Of a stretch of 50,779 nt of DNA, positions 36,190 to 44,505 are shown piece after piece (within the stretch, counting starts at the first letter, position 1; each line of letters starts with the position of its first letter). The DNA is taken from assembly GCA_030017895.1 (NCBI GenBank), contig JASEGV010000014.1, positions 1 through 50,779 on the forward strand. The letters are read 5' to 3'. The notes below the pieces were generated by a model. The model did not search any database and was not told where the DNA came from. It saw nothing but the letters and a program-made list of their open reading frames with translations. The position numbers and the translations under genes were made by a program. Origin of the DNA: Bacteroidota bacterium (lineage in GTDB: Bacteria > Bacteroidota > Ignavibacteria > UBA10030 > BY39).

Positions 36190-36278
36190 GTCTGAACTAT
36201 GATTTATCTGATTTTTATGATTCTTGTGATTGTAATTTTTCATTGAACTCATTTAATCATAAGAATCATAGTTCAGAC
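36190..36278. repeat. 89-bp inverted-repeat element encoding the end of hsdS
   Basis: Same arms as 35715-35801 (GTCTGAACTATGATT... and ...AATCATAGTTCAGAC). The left half contains iterated TGATTTTTA, TGATTCTTG, TGATTGTAA units. The right arm, read on the minus strand, encodes the last residues of HsdS (LNYDSYD) and its TAA. Confidence 0.85.
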
Positions 36279-37437
36279 GTATTTCACCACTCATCAACTT
36301 TGGTAGCAGCCTATCCCGCAGTTGTGTGAGTGTGCGGATTTGTTCCATGTTGAACATTTCTTTTTCGAACAACGTCTTACCTTCAACACCAAATTGATTT
36401 ACTATATCTTCTGAGTAGGGAACGAAGTCCATGTTTTCAATTCCAGAAGAACTGATATTCTCTTGTGCGCTTCCAGAACATGTGTTCATGATATGTTCCT
36501 GTCCTTCCCTTGATTTTAATGCTAAGTAACCAACTAAATTGCCGTAAGGTACTTTTTCTATTAATTTTCCCACCCGTTGATTTAACCAAATTTGTTTGTC
36601 AGTCTTTTCCACAATACCAATTTTACCAATCTCAGCACCTGTCATAGCAATTAGAAAATCACCAGTTCTTATTCTGAATTTATCCTCGTCAACATCTTTT
36701 ACGATTTCTTCATCTACAAATTGCGTATTTCTAATGTCCACAGAGCCCATACTGATATTTGTAATCTTTATGATTCCAGCAAAGCCCACTTCTTTGAATT
36801 TCTCACTCTTAAAAGCAAATCCACCCTGTACTTTTATATACTCTGATAATTTTCCATTCCAAACTTTATCTTCTACAAACCACTGCCTGAACAATGTTTC
36901 AGCCAATGCTTCAAGGGTTTTGTTTTGTCGGTGCAGCAAATCTATTTTGTCATCTAAGCTGCTGAGTATGGAGGCGATGGAGCGTTGCTCGGGCAAATAA
37001 GGAAGTTCCAAGCAAAGATTATCAAAAACTTCTTTAGGAACTCTTTGCCGTCCTGAAGTACCATCGAAATTCATTTCAGCAAATCCTCTGACTTCATCCC
37101 ATCGTGATAGGTAGAAAATAAAATCAGTATCGGATACATTTTGCTTACCCCTGAAAACTAAGAACTCCGTTGAGCCAAAACCAACTCCATTCTTTAGTTC
37201 TCGAACCTGGCAGATCTTACCATTCTCAAGACAGGGAGTTATACGTGCAAAGAGCGTATCGCCGTTTTCAAACCTTGAACCTCCAGATAATTGTCTCGTA
37301 GCATTCGGAAAACAAAACTTCTGTCCATCACTAAGGTCCTTCATTTCCACGAACGAATAAATTTCACCTTTTTGCAATTTTACCGGATGATTGATGTCTA
37401 CAAAATCAGAAAACTTATATTCCTTCCACTCACTCAT
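36253..37437 (-). CDS. hsdS: Type I restriction-modification specificity subunit
   Basis: 394 residues in the standard two-half plan: target-recognition domain 1 (about 1-150), a conserved helix (PEQRSIASILSSLDDKIDLL, HRQNKTLEALAETLFRQWFV), target-recognition domain 2 (about 195-340), and a second helix (EMFNMEQIRTLTQLRDRLLP) ending KLMSGEIR. It binds the two half-sites of the DNA target and holds the M and R subunits. Normal relatives end at about SGEIRV. Here the adjoining inverted repeat adds LNYDSYD before the stop. The start overlaps the ORF6N gene by 4 bases. Confidence 0.93.
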   Translation of the reverse strand: MSEWKEYKFSDFVDINHPVKLQKGEIYSFVEMKDLSDGQKFCFPNATRQLSGGSRFENGDTLFARITPCLENGKICQVRELKNGVGFGSTEFLVFRGKQNVSDTDFIFYLSRWDEVRGFAEMNFDGTSGRQRVPKEVFDNLCLELPYLPEQRSIASILSSLDDKIDLLHRQNKTLEALAETLFRQWFVEDKVWNGKLSEYIKVQGGFAFKSEKFKEVGFAGIIKITNISMGSVDIRNTQFVDEEIVKDVDEDKFRIRTGDFLIAMTGAEIGKIGIVEKTDKQIWLNQRVGKLIEKVPYGNLVGYLALKSREGQEHIMNTCSGSAQENISSSGIENMDFVPYSEDIVNQFGVEGKTLFEKEMFNMEQIRTLTQLRDRLLPKLMSGEIRLNYDSYD

Positions 37438-38363
37438 ATCAGATTTTCTTTCTTCAAGTGTTCCAGCATCTTAACAGTCCCGGAATCCATCTTTGAAAAA
37501 GCAAACCATTTTTTACCGAGGTCTTTTAGTGACGCTCCAATGTGATACACTTCGCGATAATCAATAATCAGAAATCTGTCATGCGATACGAAGAACTCCT
37601 TGACTTCAACCTTGGGGTACTGATCATTGAACTTCTTTATATCCAGCTCAAGCTGCTTCGATATGTTTTGCGTGAGTATTGTGAGCGTAACTCCCTTTTT
37701 CCGCTTCGAAAAAAAAGTCAGCACCGTATCATCTGCATAGTTATCTATAACCACGATTGATTTTTCTGCGGAGCGGACAAGGTTAGCAACGAATTGGTAT
37801 GCATCGAAAACCTGTCCTTCAAAGAAAATACCTTGTTTGGGTTGAATTTGTTTACCCTCTATAGCCGTGAGTACCTTATCGACTTTTCTATCCGTCTCTA
37901 TCTGCTTAAGTTCGAGCTGGTCGAGCCGTTGGAAGACTTGGGCGTTTGTCATGAGAAACCGTCGCATAGCAACAAACGCTTTCATGATCCGAATGCTGAC
38001 GTTCACCGCTGTCTCACTTCTCAAAACCGTTGAAAGCATTGCTACACCCTGTTCAGTAAAAACATATGGCAGGTATTTTCTATGTCTTCCCCTTTTGCTC
38101 TTTAAGGTCACAATTTGTGACCTTAAAGTATCCGATACCAAATTTATAGATTGCGTTCTCAAGAGATCATACTCTTTCTCAGTAAGGTGGGACATGAATT
38201 CTTCCGGAAATCGCTCTAAATTTCTTTTAACAGCCTGGTTGAGGACTTTTGTTTTAACGCCATATAGCTCAGCAAGGTCACTATCCAACATCACTTGTCT
38301 GTCGCGCAAAGTGAAAATCCGTTGTTGGATGTTCTCCGGTTTGATAATTTCCTTGCCGCTCAT
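37434..38363 (-). CDS. ORF6N-domain protein with a C-terminal PLD-like half
   Basis: 309 residues. The N-terminal ORF6N domain spans about 10-115: [58 protein letters not shown] short coiled helix follows, then a second domain (about 180-300) with [40 protein letters not shown] and [14 protein letters not shown]. That second part resembles a degenerate phospholipase-D-type nuclease half (H-D-R-F-L-I-I-D in place of H-x-K-x4-D). ORF6N domains are DNA-binding modules of phages. The gene overlaps both hsdM and hsdS by 4 bases, so it is translated with the R-M system and is probably a regulatory or accessory defence factor. Confidence 0.8.
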   Translation of the reverse strand: MSGKEIIKPENIQQRIFTLRDRQVMLDSDLAELYGVKTKVLNQAVKRNLERFPEEFMSHLTEKEYDLLRTQSINLVSDTLRSQIVTLKSKRGRHRKYLPYVFTEQGVAMLSTVLRSETAVNVSIRIMKAFVAMRRFLMTNAQVFQRLDQLELKQIETDRKVDKVLTAIEGKQIQPKQGIFFEGQVFDAYQFVANLVRSAEKSIVVIDNYADDTVLTFFSKRKKGVTLTILTQNISKQLELDIKKFNDQYPKVEVKEFFVSHDRFLIIDYREVYHIGASLKDLGKKWFAFSKMDSGTVKMLEHLKKENLI

Positions 38364-39979
38364 CCCTCCCCCTTCGCCTCCGTAATAACAATCTTTGATA
38401 TATTCTCTCGTATCTTCTGATTCAGTTCGTTTTCCTCCGCTATCTGCTTCTCAAGCTCTGTCTTCAGTTGCGTAAACCGTTCTGCAAAATTAAAATCATC
38501 TTCATCATCAGCCAAACCAATGTATCTTCCGGGAGTAAGAACATAGTCCTTTACTTTTACATCTTCAATCGTAGTGCTCTTGCAAAATCCGGGGATGTCA
38601 TTGTACTCTCCTTCACCCGTCCGCCAATTATGGTAGGTACCGGCAAATTGCGTTATGTCCTCCTGTGCCAAATCCCTGTTCTTCCGGTTAATCAAGAAAC
38701 CGTGGTTGCGTGCATCAATAAATAATATCTGCCGTGCCCGCTTCTTTTTGTTCCTTCGCATAAACCAAAGACATGCAGGTATCTGTGTATTGAGAAACAA
38801 TTTGGTTGGCAGATTTACTATGCAGTCAATCAAGTCATTTTCAATCAGCGCTTTGCGTATATCGCCTTCGTTGTTGGTTTTAGTCGTAAGTGACCCCTTT
38901 GCCAATACAAATCCCGCCAAACCATACGGTGCAAGGTGGTACAAAAAGTGAAGTATCCAAGCATAATTCGCATTTGCCGCAGGTGGCGGCAGCTTCTCTC
39001 CTAAAATATTCCATCGTGCATCGTCACGCAGCAGTTCGCCGCTCCAATCGCTGTCGTTAAACGGCGGATTGGCAATTATATAATCAGCTTTCAAATCTTT
39101 GTGTGCATCATTGAGGAACGAACCTTCGTTATTCCACTTCACGTTGCTGCTGTCAATGCCTCGAATGGCAAGATTCATCTTCGCCAATCGCCATGTGGTT
39201 TGGTTGCTTTCCTGCCCGTAAAGGGAAATGCGGTCTTTGGGATTGAGTGTAAGTTTCTTGCCGTTGTGCTTCCCTGCCCGTCCGGCAGGCGGGTTGTAGT
39301 AGTCGCTGTGTGATTCTACAAACTTTTCGCTTTGCACAAACATACCACCACTGCCGCAGCACGGGTCAAGCACTCTGCCTTCGTATGGCTCTAACATTTC
39401 TACTAATAAACGTACAACACTACCGGGTGTGTAGAACTGTCCGCCCTTCTTTCCCTCTGCGAGCGCAAACTCACCAAGGAAATATTCAAACACTCTGCCG
39501 AGCACGTCTTTGCTTTGTGCTTCTTTTGTGCCGAGAGCAGCACTGCCAACAAGATCGATCAAACCACCAAGACTTTGTTTGTCCAATTTTTCCTGTGCAA
39601 ACACCTTTGGCAGAACACCGCGCAGGCTTGCGGGATTGTCTTTTTCTATCGCCTCCATTGCATCGTCAACATCTTTGCCAATTGTGGGAAGCTTTGCTCT
39701 GCCTTGCAGCCATTTCCAACGTGCAGATGGCGGTACGTAGAAGACTTTCTCAGCGGTGTATTCGTTCTTGTCTTCCGGGTCTGCGCCTTCGCTCTTCTGC
39801 TGTGCAACAAGCTTTTGGTACAACTCTTCAAACGCATCCGAGATATACTTCAGGAATATCAAGCCCAATACAATGTGCTTGTATTCGGCTGCATCCATGT
39901 TCTTGCGGAGCTTGTCGGCGGCTTTCCAGAGTTTCTTTTCGAGGGGTTCTTCTATGTTATTGTTTTTTTGTTTTGCCAT
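38360..39979 (-). CDS. hsdM: Type I restriction-modification methyltransferase subunit
   Basis: 539 residues. The N-terminal helical domain is [20 protein letters not shown]. The SAM-binding motif is [10 protein letters not shown] (205-214), and the adenine-N6 catalytic motif is NPPF (304-307) in [33 protein letters not shown] block precedes motif I. It methylates adenine in the host target and is needed for restriction. First gene of the operon hsdM-ORF6N-hsdS-GxxExxY-hsdR. A GC-rich palindromic insert encodes NPPAGRAG (about 229-236) between motif I and the GQESNQTTW strand. Confidence 0.94.
   Translation of the reverse strand: MAKQKNNNIEEPLEKKLWKAADKLRKNMDAAEYKHIVLGLIFLKYISDAFEELYQKLVAQQKSEGADPEDKNEYTAEKVFYVPPSARWKWLQGRAKLPTIGKDVDDAMEAIEKDNPASLRGVLPKVFAQEKLDKQSLGGLIDLVGSAALGTKEAQSKDVLGRVFEYFLGEFALAEGKKGGQFYTPGSVVRLLVEMLEPYEGRVLDPCCGSGGMFVQSEKFVESHSDYYNPPAGRAGKHNGKKLTLNPKDRISLYGQESNQTTWRLAKMNLAIRGIDSSNVKWNNEGSFLNDAHKDLKADYIIANPPFNDSDWSGELLRDDARWNILGEKLPPPAANANYAWILHFLYHLAPYGLAGFVLAKGSLTTKTNNEGDIRKALIENDLIDCIVNLPTKLFLNTQIPACLWFMRRNKKKRARQILFIDARNHGFLINRKNRDLAQEDITQFAGTYHNWRTGEGEYNDIPGFCKSTTIEDVKVKDYVLTPGRYIGLADDEDDFNFAERFTQLKTELEKQIAEENELNQKIRENISKIVITEAKGEG
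39272..39293. repeat. GC-rich palindromic mini-element inside hsdM
   Basis: CCTGCC / GGCAGG arms around CGTCC with flanking CCCG/CGGG. It shares CCTGCCCG and GCAGGCGGG with the element in hsdR at 35017-35062. It is translated as PPAGRAG without frame loss. Confidence 0.75.
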
Positions 39980-39993
39980 ATTATTTTGAGGCT

Positions 39994-40021
39994 AATATAA
40001 CAATTTTTAGTCAATAGTCAA
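39994..40021 (-). promoter_or_regulatory. Promoter of the hsd operon
   Basis: On the minus strand: TTGACT (40021-40016), 16-base spacer, TATATT (39999-39994). The ATG follows 14 bases after the -10 box with no Shine-Dalgarno, so the mRNA would be nearly leaderless. A TTGACTATTGACTA direct repeat offers a second -35 alignment. Confidence 0.6.
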
Positions 40022-40047
40022 CATTCCCCATCCCCCTTTAGACCCTA

Positions 40048-40713
40048 CTATTTACACCTTTTCAACTTCAGCTCGTTAGTCAGCCAATCGCACCACTCCA
40101 AAATTCCGTGATTGTTGTAGCAGGAGGTTTCAAATATTTTCAAATCCGGATTTATTCTGAGCGCATTACGCTTCGCCAAATCTTTATCGAACTTCAAATA
40201 AGGGAGTAAATCGATTTTATTCAATATCATTACACAGCTTTTTAAAAACATTGCAGGATATTTTAGAGGTTTGTCTTCACCTTCTGTTACACTCATAATC
40301 ACGATGCGGGCGTGTTCGCCTAAGTTGTAAGCCGCAGGGCAAACCAGATTTCCAACATTCTCTATAAATAGAATATCTAAATCGTCCAGTGGTAGTCTAT
40401 CAACCGCTTCTTCCACCATACGTGCGTCGAGGTGGCAAGTACCATTCGTGATAATTTGAGTTACAGGAATATTGAATTTCGAAATTCGTTCGGCATCCAA
40501 ATTAGTTTGTATGTCCCCTTCGACAACACCAACCGAGAGCGCCGGGGAAATAAATTTTAGTGTACATTCTAACAACGTTGTTTTGCCGGAGCCGGGCGAG
40601 CTAACTAAGTTTGCCGTAAAAACATCGGCTTCGTTGAACCGTTTATGCAAATCGGCTGCTATCTCGTCGTTCTTTTTTAATACTTTTTGCTCGATTGTTA
40701 CAATTCCCATCAT
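40048..40713 (-). CDS. hypB: Hydrogenase nickel-insertion GTPase HypB
   Basis: 221 residues. P-loop SSPGSGKTTLLE, GVVEGDIQTNLDAERI, metal-site NGTCHLDARMVE, ENVGNLVCPA and base-recognition NKIDLLP. It lacks the N-terminal poly-His nickel store of some HypB proteins. With HypA it delivers Ni to the large subunit of [NiFe] hydrogenases, using GTP. Its first ATG overlaps the hypA stop (ATGATG with TGA inside), so translation is coupled. Last gene of the group 3b operon. No hypC, D, E or F is in the window, so they must lie elsewhere. Confidence 0.95.
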   Translation of the reverse strand: MMGIVTIEQKVLKKNDEIAADLHKRFNEADVFTANLVSSPGSGKTTLLECTLKFISPALSVGVVEGDIQTNLDAERISKFNIPVTQIITNGTCHLDARMVEEAVDRLPLDDLDILFIENVGNLVCPAAYNLGEHARIVIMSVTEGEDKPLKYPAMFLKSCVMILNKIDLLPYLKFDKDLAKRNALRINPDLKIFETSCYNNHGILEWCDWLTNELKLKRCK

Positions 40714-41051
40714 TCTACCTCGATGTTTACAATTTCAAATTCGTTGCCGCTTATGATATCAAATTTCGATAAGCCGCATTTAGGACAATTGATTTCAAAA
40801 TTTTGCAGTGGAAATTCGTTAGTGCATTCCCGGCATTTTCCAACAATTGGAAGATTTTCAAAAATTAATTCAGCGTTTTCGGATGATGTTCCTTTACTCA
40901 TTTCAGTAAAATAAAACTGAAGCGAATCATAATAAATACCTGCAAGTTCTCCTACACGAAGATTTACTTTTTTAATACGAACTCCGTTAGTAAGTTCAGT
41001 ATTGGCTGAAATAATTTCAATTATATTCTTGGCTAACGATGCTTCGTGCAT
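40710..41051 (-). CDS. hypA: Hydrogenase nickel-insertion protein HypA
   Basis: 113 residues. The start at 41051 is chosen over an ATG two codons earlier so that the protein begins MHEASLAKNI, since the His2-Glu3 pair is the nickel site of all HypA proteins. The zinc site is made of CREC and CPKC pairs near residues 71-94. It overlaps the upstream protease gene by 35 bases, an unusually long overlap. Partner of HypB, encoded next. Confidence 0.93.
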   Translation of the reverse strand: MHEASLAKNIIEIISANTELTNGVRIKKVNLRVGELAGIYYDSLQFYFTEMSKGTSSENAELIFENLPIVGKCRECTNEFPLQNFEINCPKCGLSKFDIISGNEFEIVNIEVE

Positions 41052-41511
41052 TTTCAATTTCCTCGATTACCAAGTCAACAAAATAAGTTAACGCTCTTTC
41101 GACATCTTTCGACAGACCAACACAATACTCTATTTTGGCGGGTTCAACCCCCATAATAATAATTTCGCTTTCCTTGAAATCATCTATTGTAATATGCATT
41201 AGTTTTAGAGCGTCAATAACTTTTATTTGATGTGATGATTTTGCATCCGACTCTATTTCAATTTGTTCAAGAGGTAACCGATAGATAGTTCCAGCCGGTT
41301 GTTTTTGTTTCACCGCATCGAGAACAATTATCTTCTGAAAGTGATCTTCTAAATTCATAATTTTATAGATGTCAGTTCCTGCATCAAACATTACAACATC
41401 ACCACATGTCATCTTCTTTCGTAATTCGGAAAGAGCGATTATACCAAATCCCTCATCTGCCAGCAATATATTGCCAACACCTACAACCAAAATTTTATCT
41501 TTTGAATTCAT
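41017..41511 (-). CDS. Hydrogenase maturation protease for the 3b enzyme
   Basis: 164 residues of the HybD/HyaD/HycI peptidase family. The conserved start GVGNILLADEGFGIIALSEL has the nickel-sensing Glu, MFDAGTD has the second acidic ligand, and IIVLDAVK follows. It removes the C-terminal tail of the large subunit once nickel is in place. It starts three bases after the large-subunit gene, so the likely substrate is that protein, whose tail after the last His is short (LVEVKIK). The other hydrogenase has its own protease. Confidence 0.9.
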   Translation of the reverse strand: MNSKDKILVVGVGNILLADEGFGIIALSELRKKMTCGDVVMFDAGTDIYKIMNLEDHFQKIIVLDAVKQKQPAGTIYRLPLEQIEIESDAKSSHQIKVIDALKLMHITIDDFKESEIIIMGVEPAKIEYCVGLSKDVERALTYFVDLVIEEIENARSIVSQEYN

Positions 41512-41513
41512 TC

Positions 41514-42812
41514 TTATTTAATTTTTACCTCAACTAAATGTGTAGCGCAGGAAATACAGGGGTCGTATGCGCGGGCAATGTGTTCCAAGCTGCTTCGAAT
41601 TGCTTTTACAGGTTCGTTTATTAAAGTTTCAACTGCCCCACGCATATCTTTTTCGACGTTTGCTAAATTCTGTGCAGTCGGTGTTATAATATCGGCATCT
41701 ACAATTCTTCCTTCATCATCAAATTCATAATAGTGATACAGCGTTCCTCGCGGAACTTCGATTGCACCGATTCCTTTACCTGCTTTAACTTCATACTTAA
41801 TCGGTTCTTCATCTTCAAGTCCATTTTCGACTAACATTTTTACCAATTGTAAAGAACGTTCGATAGAGTGAACCAACTCGATCATCTGAGCATAATTATT
41901 GTGCATCGTGTTATGCGAAGGCAAATTAGGAATTAACTTTTGCTGCGCATCTTTTGCTTTGCCTCCGAGGAATTGCCAATTTAAATTTATCCTCGCAAGC
42001 GCGCCAACCATAAAGGGCTGGCTGTTGTACAAACTTTGTTTTGCAGTTGAGTGCGACACTACTTTTTCGTGGCAGATATTTCGAAACTCTGCAATCGGTC
42101 GCTTAACCCCATCCGAAGTTAGTATGTAATCGCCTAAATAACTGTAGCGGTCTTGCTTGGGTTCGAGTGCCGCATAAATACCGGTGTGGGTTGTATATTC
42201 AGGAAGACGGATTTTCGAAAAAAGATCAACGAGCGCCCCCGATAGCTCAAGTCCCTTTTGCAATTCTGAATTGAGTTGCAATAATTCAGTTTTTGTGGGA
42301 ATGCGTCCGAATCCACCAACGATAGCATTAATTGGGTGAATGGCTCTGCCGCCAATTAATTCTTGAATTGAGTTTCCTAATTTTTTTAAATTTAATGCGA
42401 CCGTTACTTCAGCCGAATAATCTTTTGCCATTGTGAGAGGACCGTCGTAGCCCAATAAATCAGGAAGGACAAGGCATCCGAGATGCAGAGCGTGGCTCTC
42501 AATTGCTTCGCCGTGAAGTAATAGAGCTCTTAGAATTTCTGTTCGTTGCGTAACTTTTATACCGAGCGCATTTTCGCTTGCCATTTGAGATGTTAAAGTA
42601 TGTCCTGCGGAACAAATGCCGCACACACGCGAAACGATTGCAGATACTTCGGTAAATTTTTTCCCGACAATCAGCATTTCGTAAAAACGTGAACCCTCGA
42701 ATATATCCATATTAACACGTGTAACTTTACCATTTTCAATTTCAACTTCAATACCGCCGTGTCCTTCAACTCTTCCTAAGTGCGGGATTGATATTATTCT
42801 ATCTTTTTCCAT
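41514..42812 (-). CDS. hydA: Group 3b [NiFe] hydrogenase large (alpha) subunit
   Basis: 432 residues from the ATG at 42812, preferred because GGAG lies 7 bases before it (an ATG at 42824 is also in frame). L1 motif SRVCGICSAGH and L2 motif DPCISCATH provide the four cysteines for the Ni-Fe site. HLGRVEGHGGIEVEI at the N-terminus and EVPRGTLYHYYEFD in the middle are typical for group 3 enzymes. It oxidises or makes H2 in the cytoplasm with the beta, gamma and delta subunits. After the last His only seven residues (LVEVKIK) are left for the protease to remove. Confidence 0.94.
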   Translation of the reverse strand: MEKDRIISIPHLGRVEGHGGIEVEIENGKVTRVNMDIFEGSRFYEMLIVGKKFTEVSAIVSRVCGICSAGHTLTSQMASENALGIKVTQRTEILRALLLHGEAIESHALHLGCLVLPDLLGYDGPLTMAKDYSAEVTVALNLKKLGNSIQELIGGRAIHPINAIVGGFGRIPTKTELLQLNSELQKGLELSGALVDLFSKIRLPEYTTHTGIYAALEPKQDRYSYLGDYILTSDGVKRPIAEFRNICHEKVVSHSTAKQSLYNSQPFMVGALARINLNWQFLGGKAKDAQQKLIPNLPSHNTMHNNYAQMIELVHSIERSLQLVKMLVENGLEDEEPIKYEVKAGKGIGAIEVPRGTLYHYYEFDDEGRIVDADIITPTAQNLANVEKDMRGAVETLINEPVKAIRSSLEHIARAYDPCISCATHLVEVKIK

Positions 42813-42824
42813 TCGTTTCTCCAT

Positions 42825-43610
42825 TTATTTTTCGGCTAACAATTTATCAGGAATCCAGGCAGGTGCAGCATACATTGCCATTTTTTGTTCGATATCGTCT
42901 TTAGTTATTCCGTGCGTTTTAAACATTGTAACGTTTGCATCGTAATGGGCTTCTTCAATCGGTCCATGACAACCACCGCAAGGAATATTATGGCTCGGAC
43001 AACGTGCATTACAGCCGGATAATGTAAGAGCACCGCAGCAGACCTCGCCTTGCTCAATTACGAGGCAAGCGTTTTCGCGCATCTTGCATTCGCTGCAAAC
43101 TGAAAATTGTAGAATCTCGGGCAGGTTGCCCCGCAGCAGTGAAGTTACAACCTGTAAAAACTGATCCTTCTCAATCGGACAGCCCGGAAGTTGTATATCG
43201 ACTTTTACAAAGGACTTTACAGGAAGAGCGGGCATCGAATCAAGAATATTAATTTCTTCGCCATGCACTTCTCTTTTTAGAATATCTCGTGGAATCTGAT
43301 TTTTCATTGCAGCAACTCCGCCCCATACCGCACAAGTTCCGATTGCAACCAACAATTTAGCTCTCTTACGAATTGCGTGGAGCGCTTCAAGGTCGCGCGA
43401 CTGGGCTACTACACCTTCAACGAAAGCAATATCCAATAGAGTTGTGTTATCATTATTTGTTTGAGCCATTTCCCAATCGCGTATATCCAATGCGTTTGCT
43501 AAATGAATTAATTCGTCTTCGCAATTCAGGATTGCCAATTGATCGCCGGCGCAGGATGTTAATCCAAAAATTCCAATTTTAGGTTTGTTATTTTCCATAG
43601 TCGATTCCAT
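42825..43610 (-). CDS. hydD: Group 3b [NiFe] hydrogenase small (delta) subunit
   Basis: 261 residues. The proximal cluster cysteines sit in GLTSCAGDQ, GTCAVWGG and LPGCPIEKDQF. The extra C-terminal clusters are seen in CSECKMRENAC, CCGALTLSGCNARCPSHNIP and CGGCHGP. Thus it carries electrons from the Ni-Fe site to the gamma/beta subunits. Start codon overlaps the gamma stop region and its stop abuts the large-subunit gene. The order beta-gamma-delta-alpha is that of the Pyrococcus sulfhydrogenase and bacterial 3b operons. Confidence 0.93.
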   Translation of the reverse strand: MESTMENNKPKIGIFGLTSCAGDQLAILNCEDELIHLANALDIRDWEMAQTNNDNTTLLDIAFVEGVVAQSRDLEALHAIRKRAKLLVAIGTCAVWGGVAAMKNQIPRDILKREVHGEEINILDSMPALPVKSFVKVDIQLPGCPIEKDQFLQVVTSLLRGNLPEILQFSVCSECKMRENACLVIEQGEVCCGALTLSGCNARCPSHNIPCGGCHGPIEEAHYDANVTMFKTHGITKDDIEQKMAMYAAPAWIPDKLLAEK

Positions 43611-43611
43611 T

Positions 43612-44505
43612 TTAAAATTCGATTAACTCGGGCATATTTACAATGTCCCAATAGCTAAATATAGGACCATCTATGCAAGTGTATTTATATCCGATGGCAC
43701 AATGTCCGCACTTCCCGACACCACACTCCATACGACGTTCTAAAGACATTAAAATGTGGTCTTTCGAAAAGTTAAGTTTTAACAATTTATCTAATACAAA
43801 TTTATAAAAAATTGGCGGTCCGCAAACGGCGGCATAAGTATTCTGTACATCTAAATCTTTTACGTGTTGAAATAGTTCTGTTACCATACCGATTTTACCG
43901 CGCCACGGATGAGCTCCCGGATATTGATATGCCTGTTCAACAGTCAACAGACACTCGAGGTCTGTTCGGCGCATCAGCGATTCCATTTCATCCCTGAACA
44001 AAACGTCGTCGGGAGATTTTGTCCCATACATTAAAACGACCCGACCAAACTGGCTGCGATTATCAAGTATATAATTCAGTAACGAACGCAGTGGAGCCAT
44101 TCCAAGTCCGCCGGCAATAATTAAAATATCGTGTCCCTTCATTTCTTCAACCGGATAGCCGTTACCATAAGGACCACGAATTCCGACTAACGAATTTTCA
44201 GGTAAATTATAAAGTGCATTTGTTACTCGACCCATTCGGCGGATGCACATTTCGAGTACACCTTTTCGCGTTGGTGTTGAACTGATGGAGATGGGAGCTT
44301 CGCCCGTTCCGATAACTGTGATTTCTGCGAACTGACCGGGTTTGTATAAAAATTTATCGTTCAAAGCAGGATCTTCAAACCTGAATAAAAACATATAGTT
44401 ATCTTCGACCATAGGAATTACACGAACAAGCCGTGCAAGGTCGGGCATCATTACGTTTGATGCACGAGCATTTGTAGAATAATTTAAATGAGAATGACGA
44501 TCCAT
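43612..44505 (-). CDS. hydG: Group 3b hydrogenase diaphorase (gamma) subunit, FAD/NAD(P)-binding
   Basis: 297 residues of the ferredoxin-NADP reductase/dihydroorotate-dehydrogenase electron-transfer family. The FAD-binding part has KPGQFAEITVIGTGEAPISI, the nucleotide-binding part IIAGGLGMAPLRSLLNYI and GPYGNGYP, and the C-terminal [2Fe-2S] site C-x4-C-x2-C in MECGVGKCGHC with the last Cys in YTCIDGP. It exchanges electrons with NADP(H), and the preference of group 3b enzymes for NADP is known from relatives rather than seen here. Its start overlaps the beta stop by one base. Confidence 0.93.
   Translation of the reverse strand: MDRHSHLNYSTNARASNVMMPDLARLVRVIPMVEDNYMFLFRFEDPALNDKFLYKPGQFAEITVIGTGEAPISISSTPTRKGVLEMCIRRMGRVTNALYNLPENSLVGIRGPYGNGYPVEEMKGHDILIIAGGLGMAPLRSLLNYILDNRSQFGRVVLMYGTKSPDDVLFRDEMESLMRRTDLECLLTVEQAYQYPGAHPWRGKIGMVTELFQHVKDLDVQNTYAAVCGPPIFYKFVLDKLLKLNFSKDHILMSLERRMECGVGKCGHCAIGYKYTCIDGPIFSYWDIVNMPELIEF

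Noticed and set aside
39310-40017. A 235-codon plus-strand frame opposite hsdM
   Set aside because: It is antisense to well-conserved methylase motifs and has no start context or homology that I recognise.
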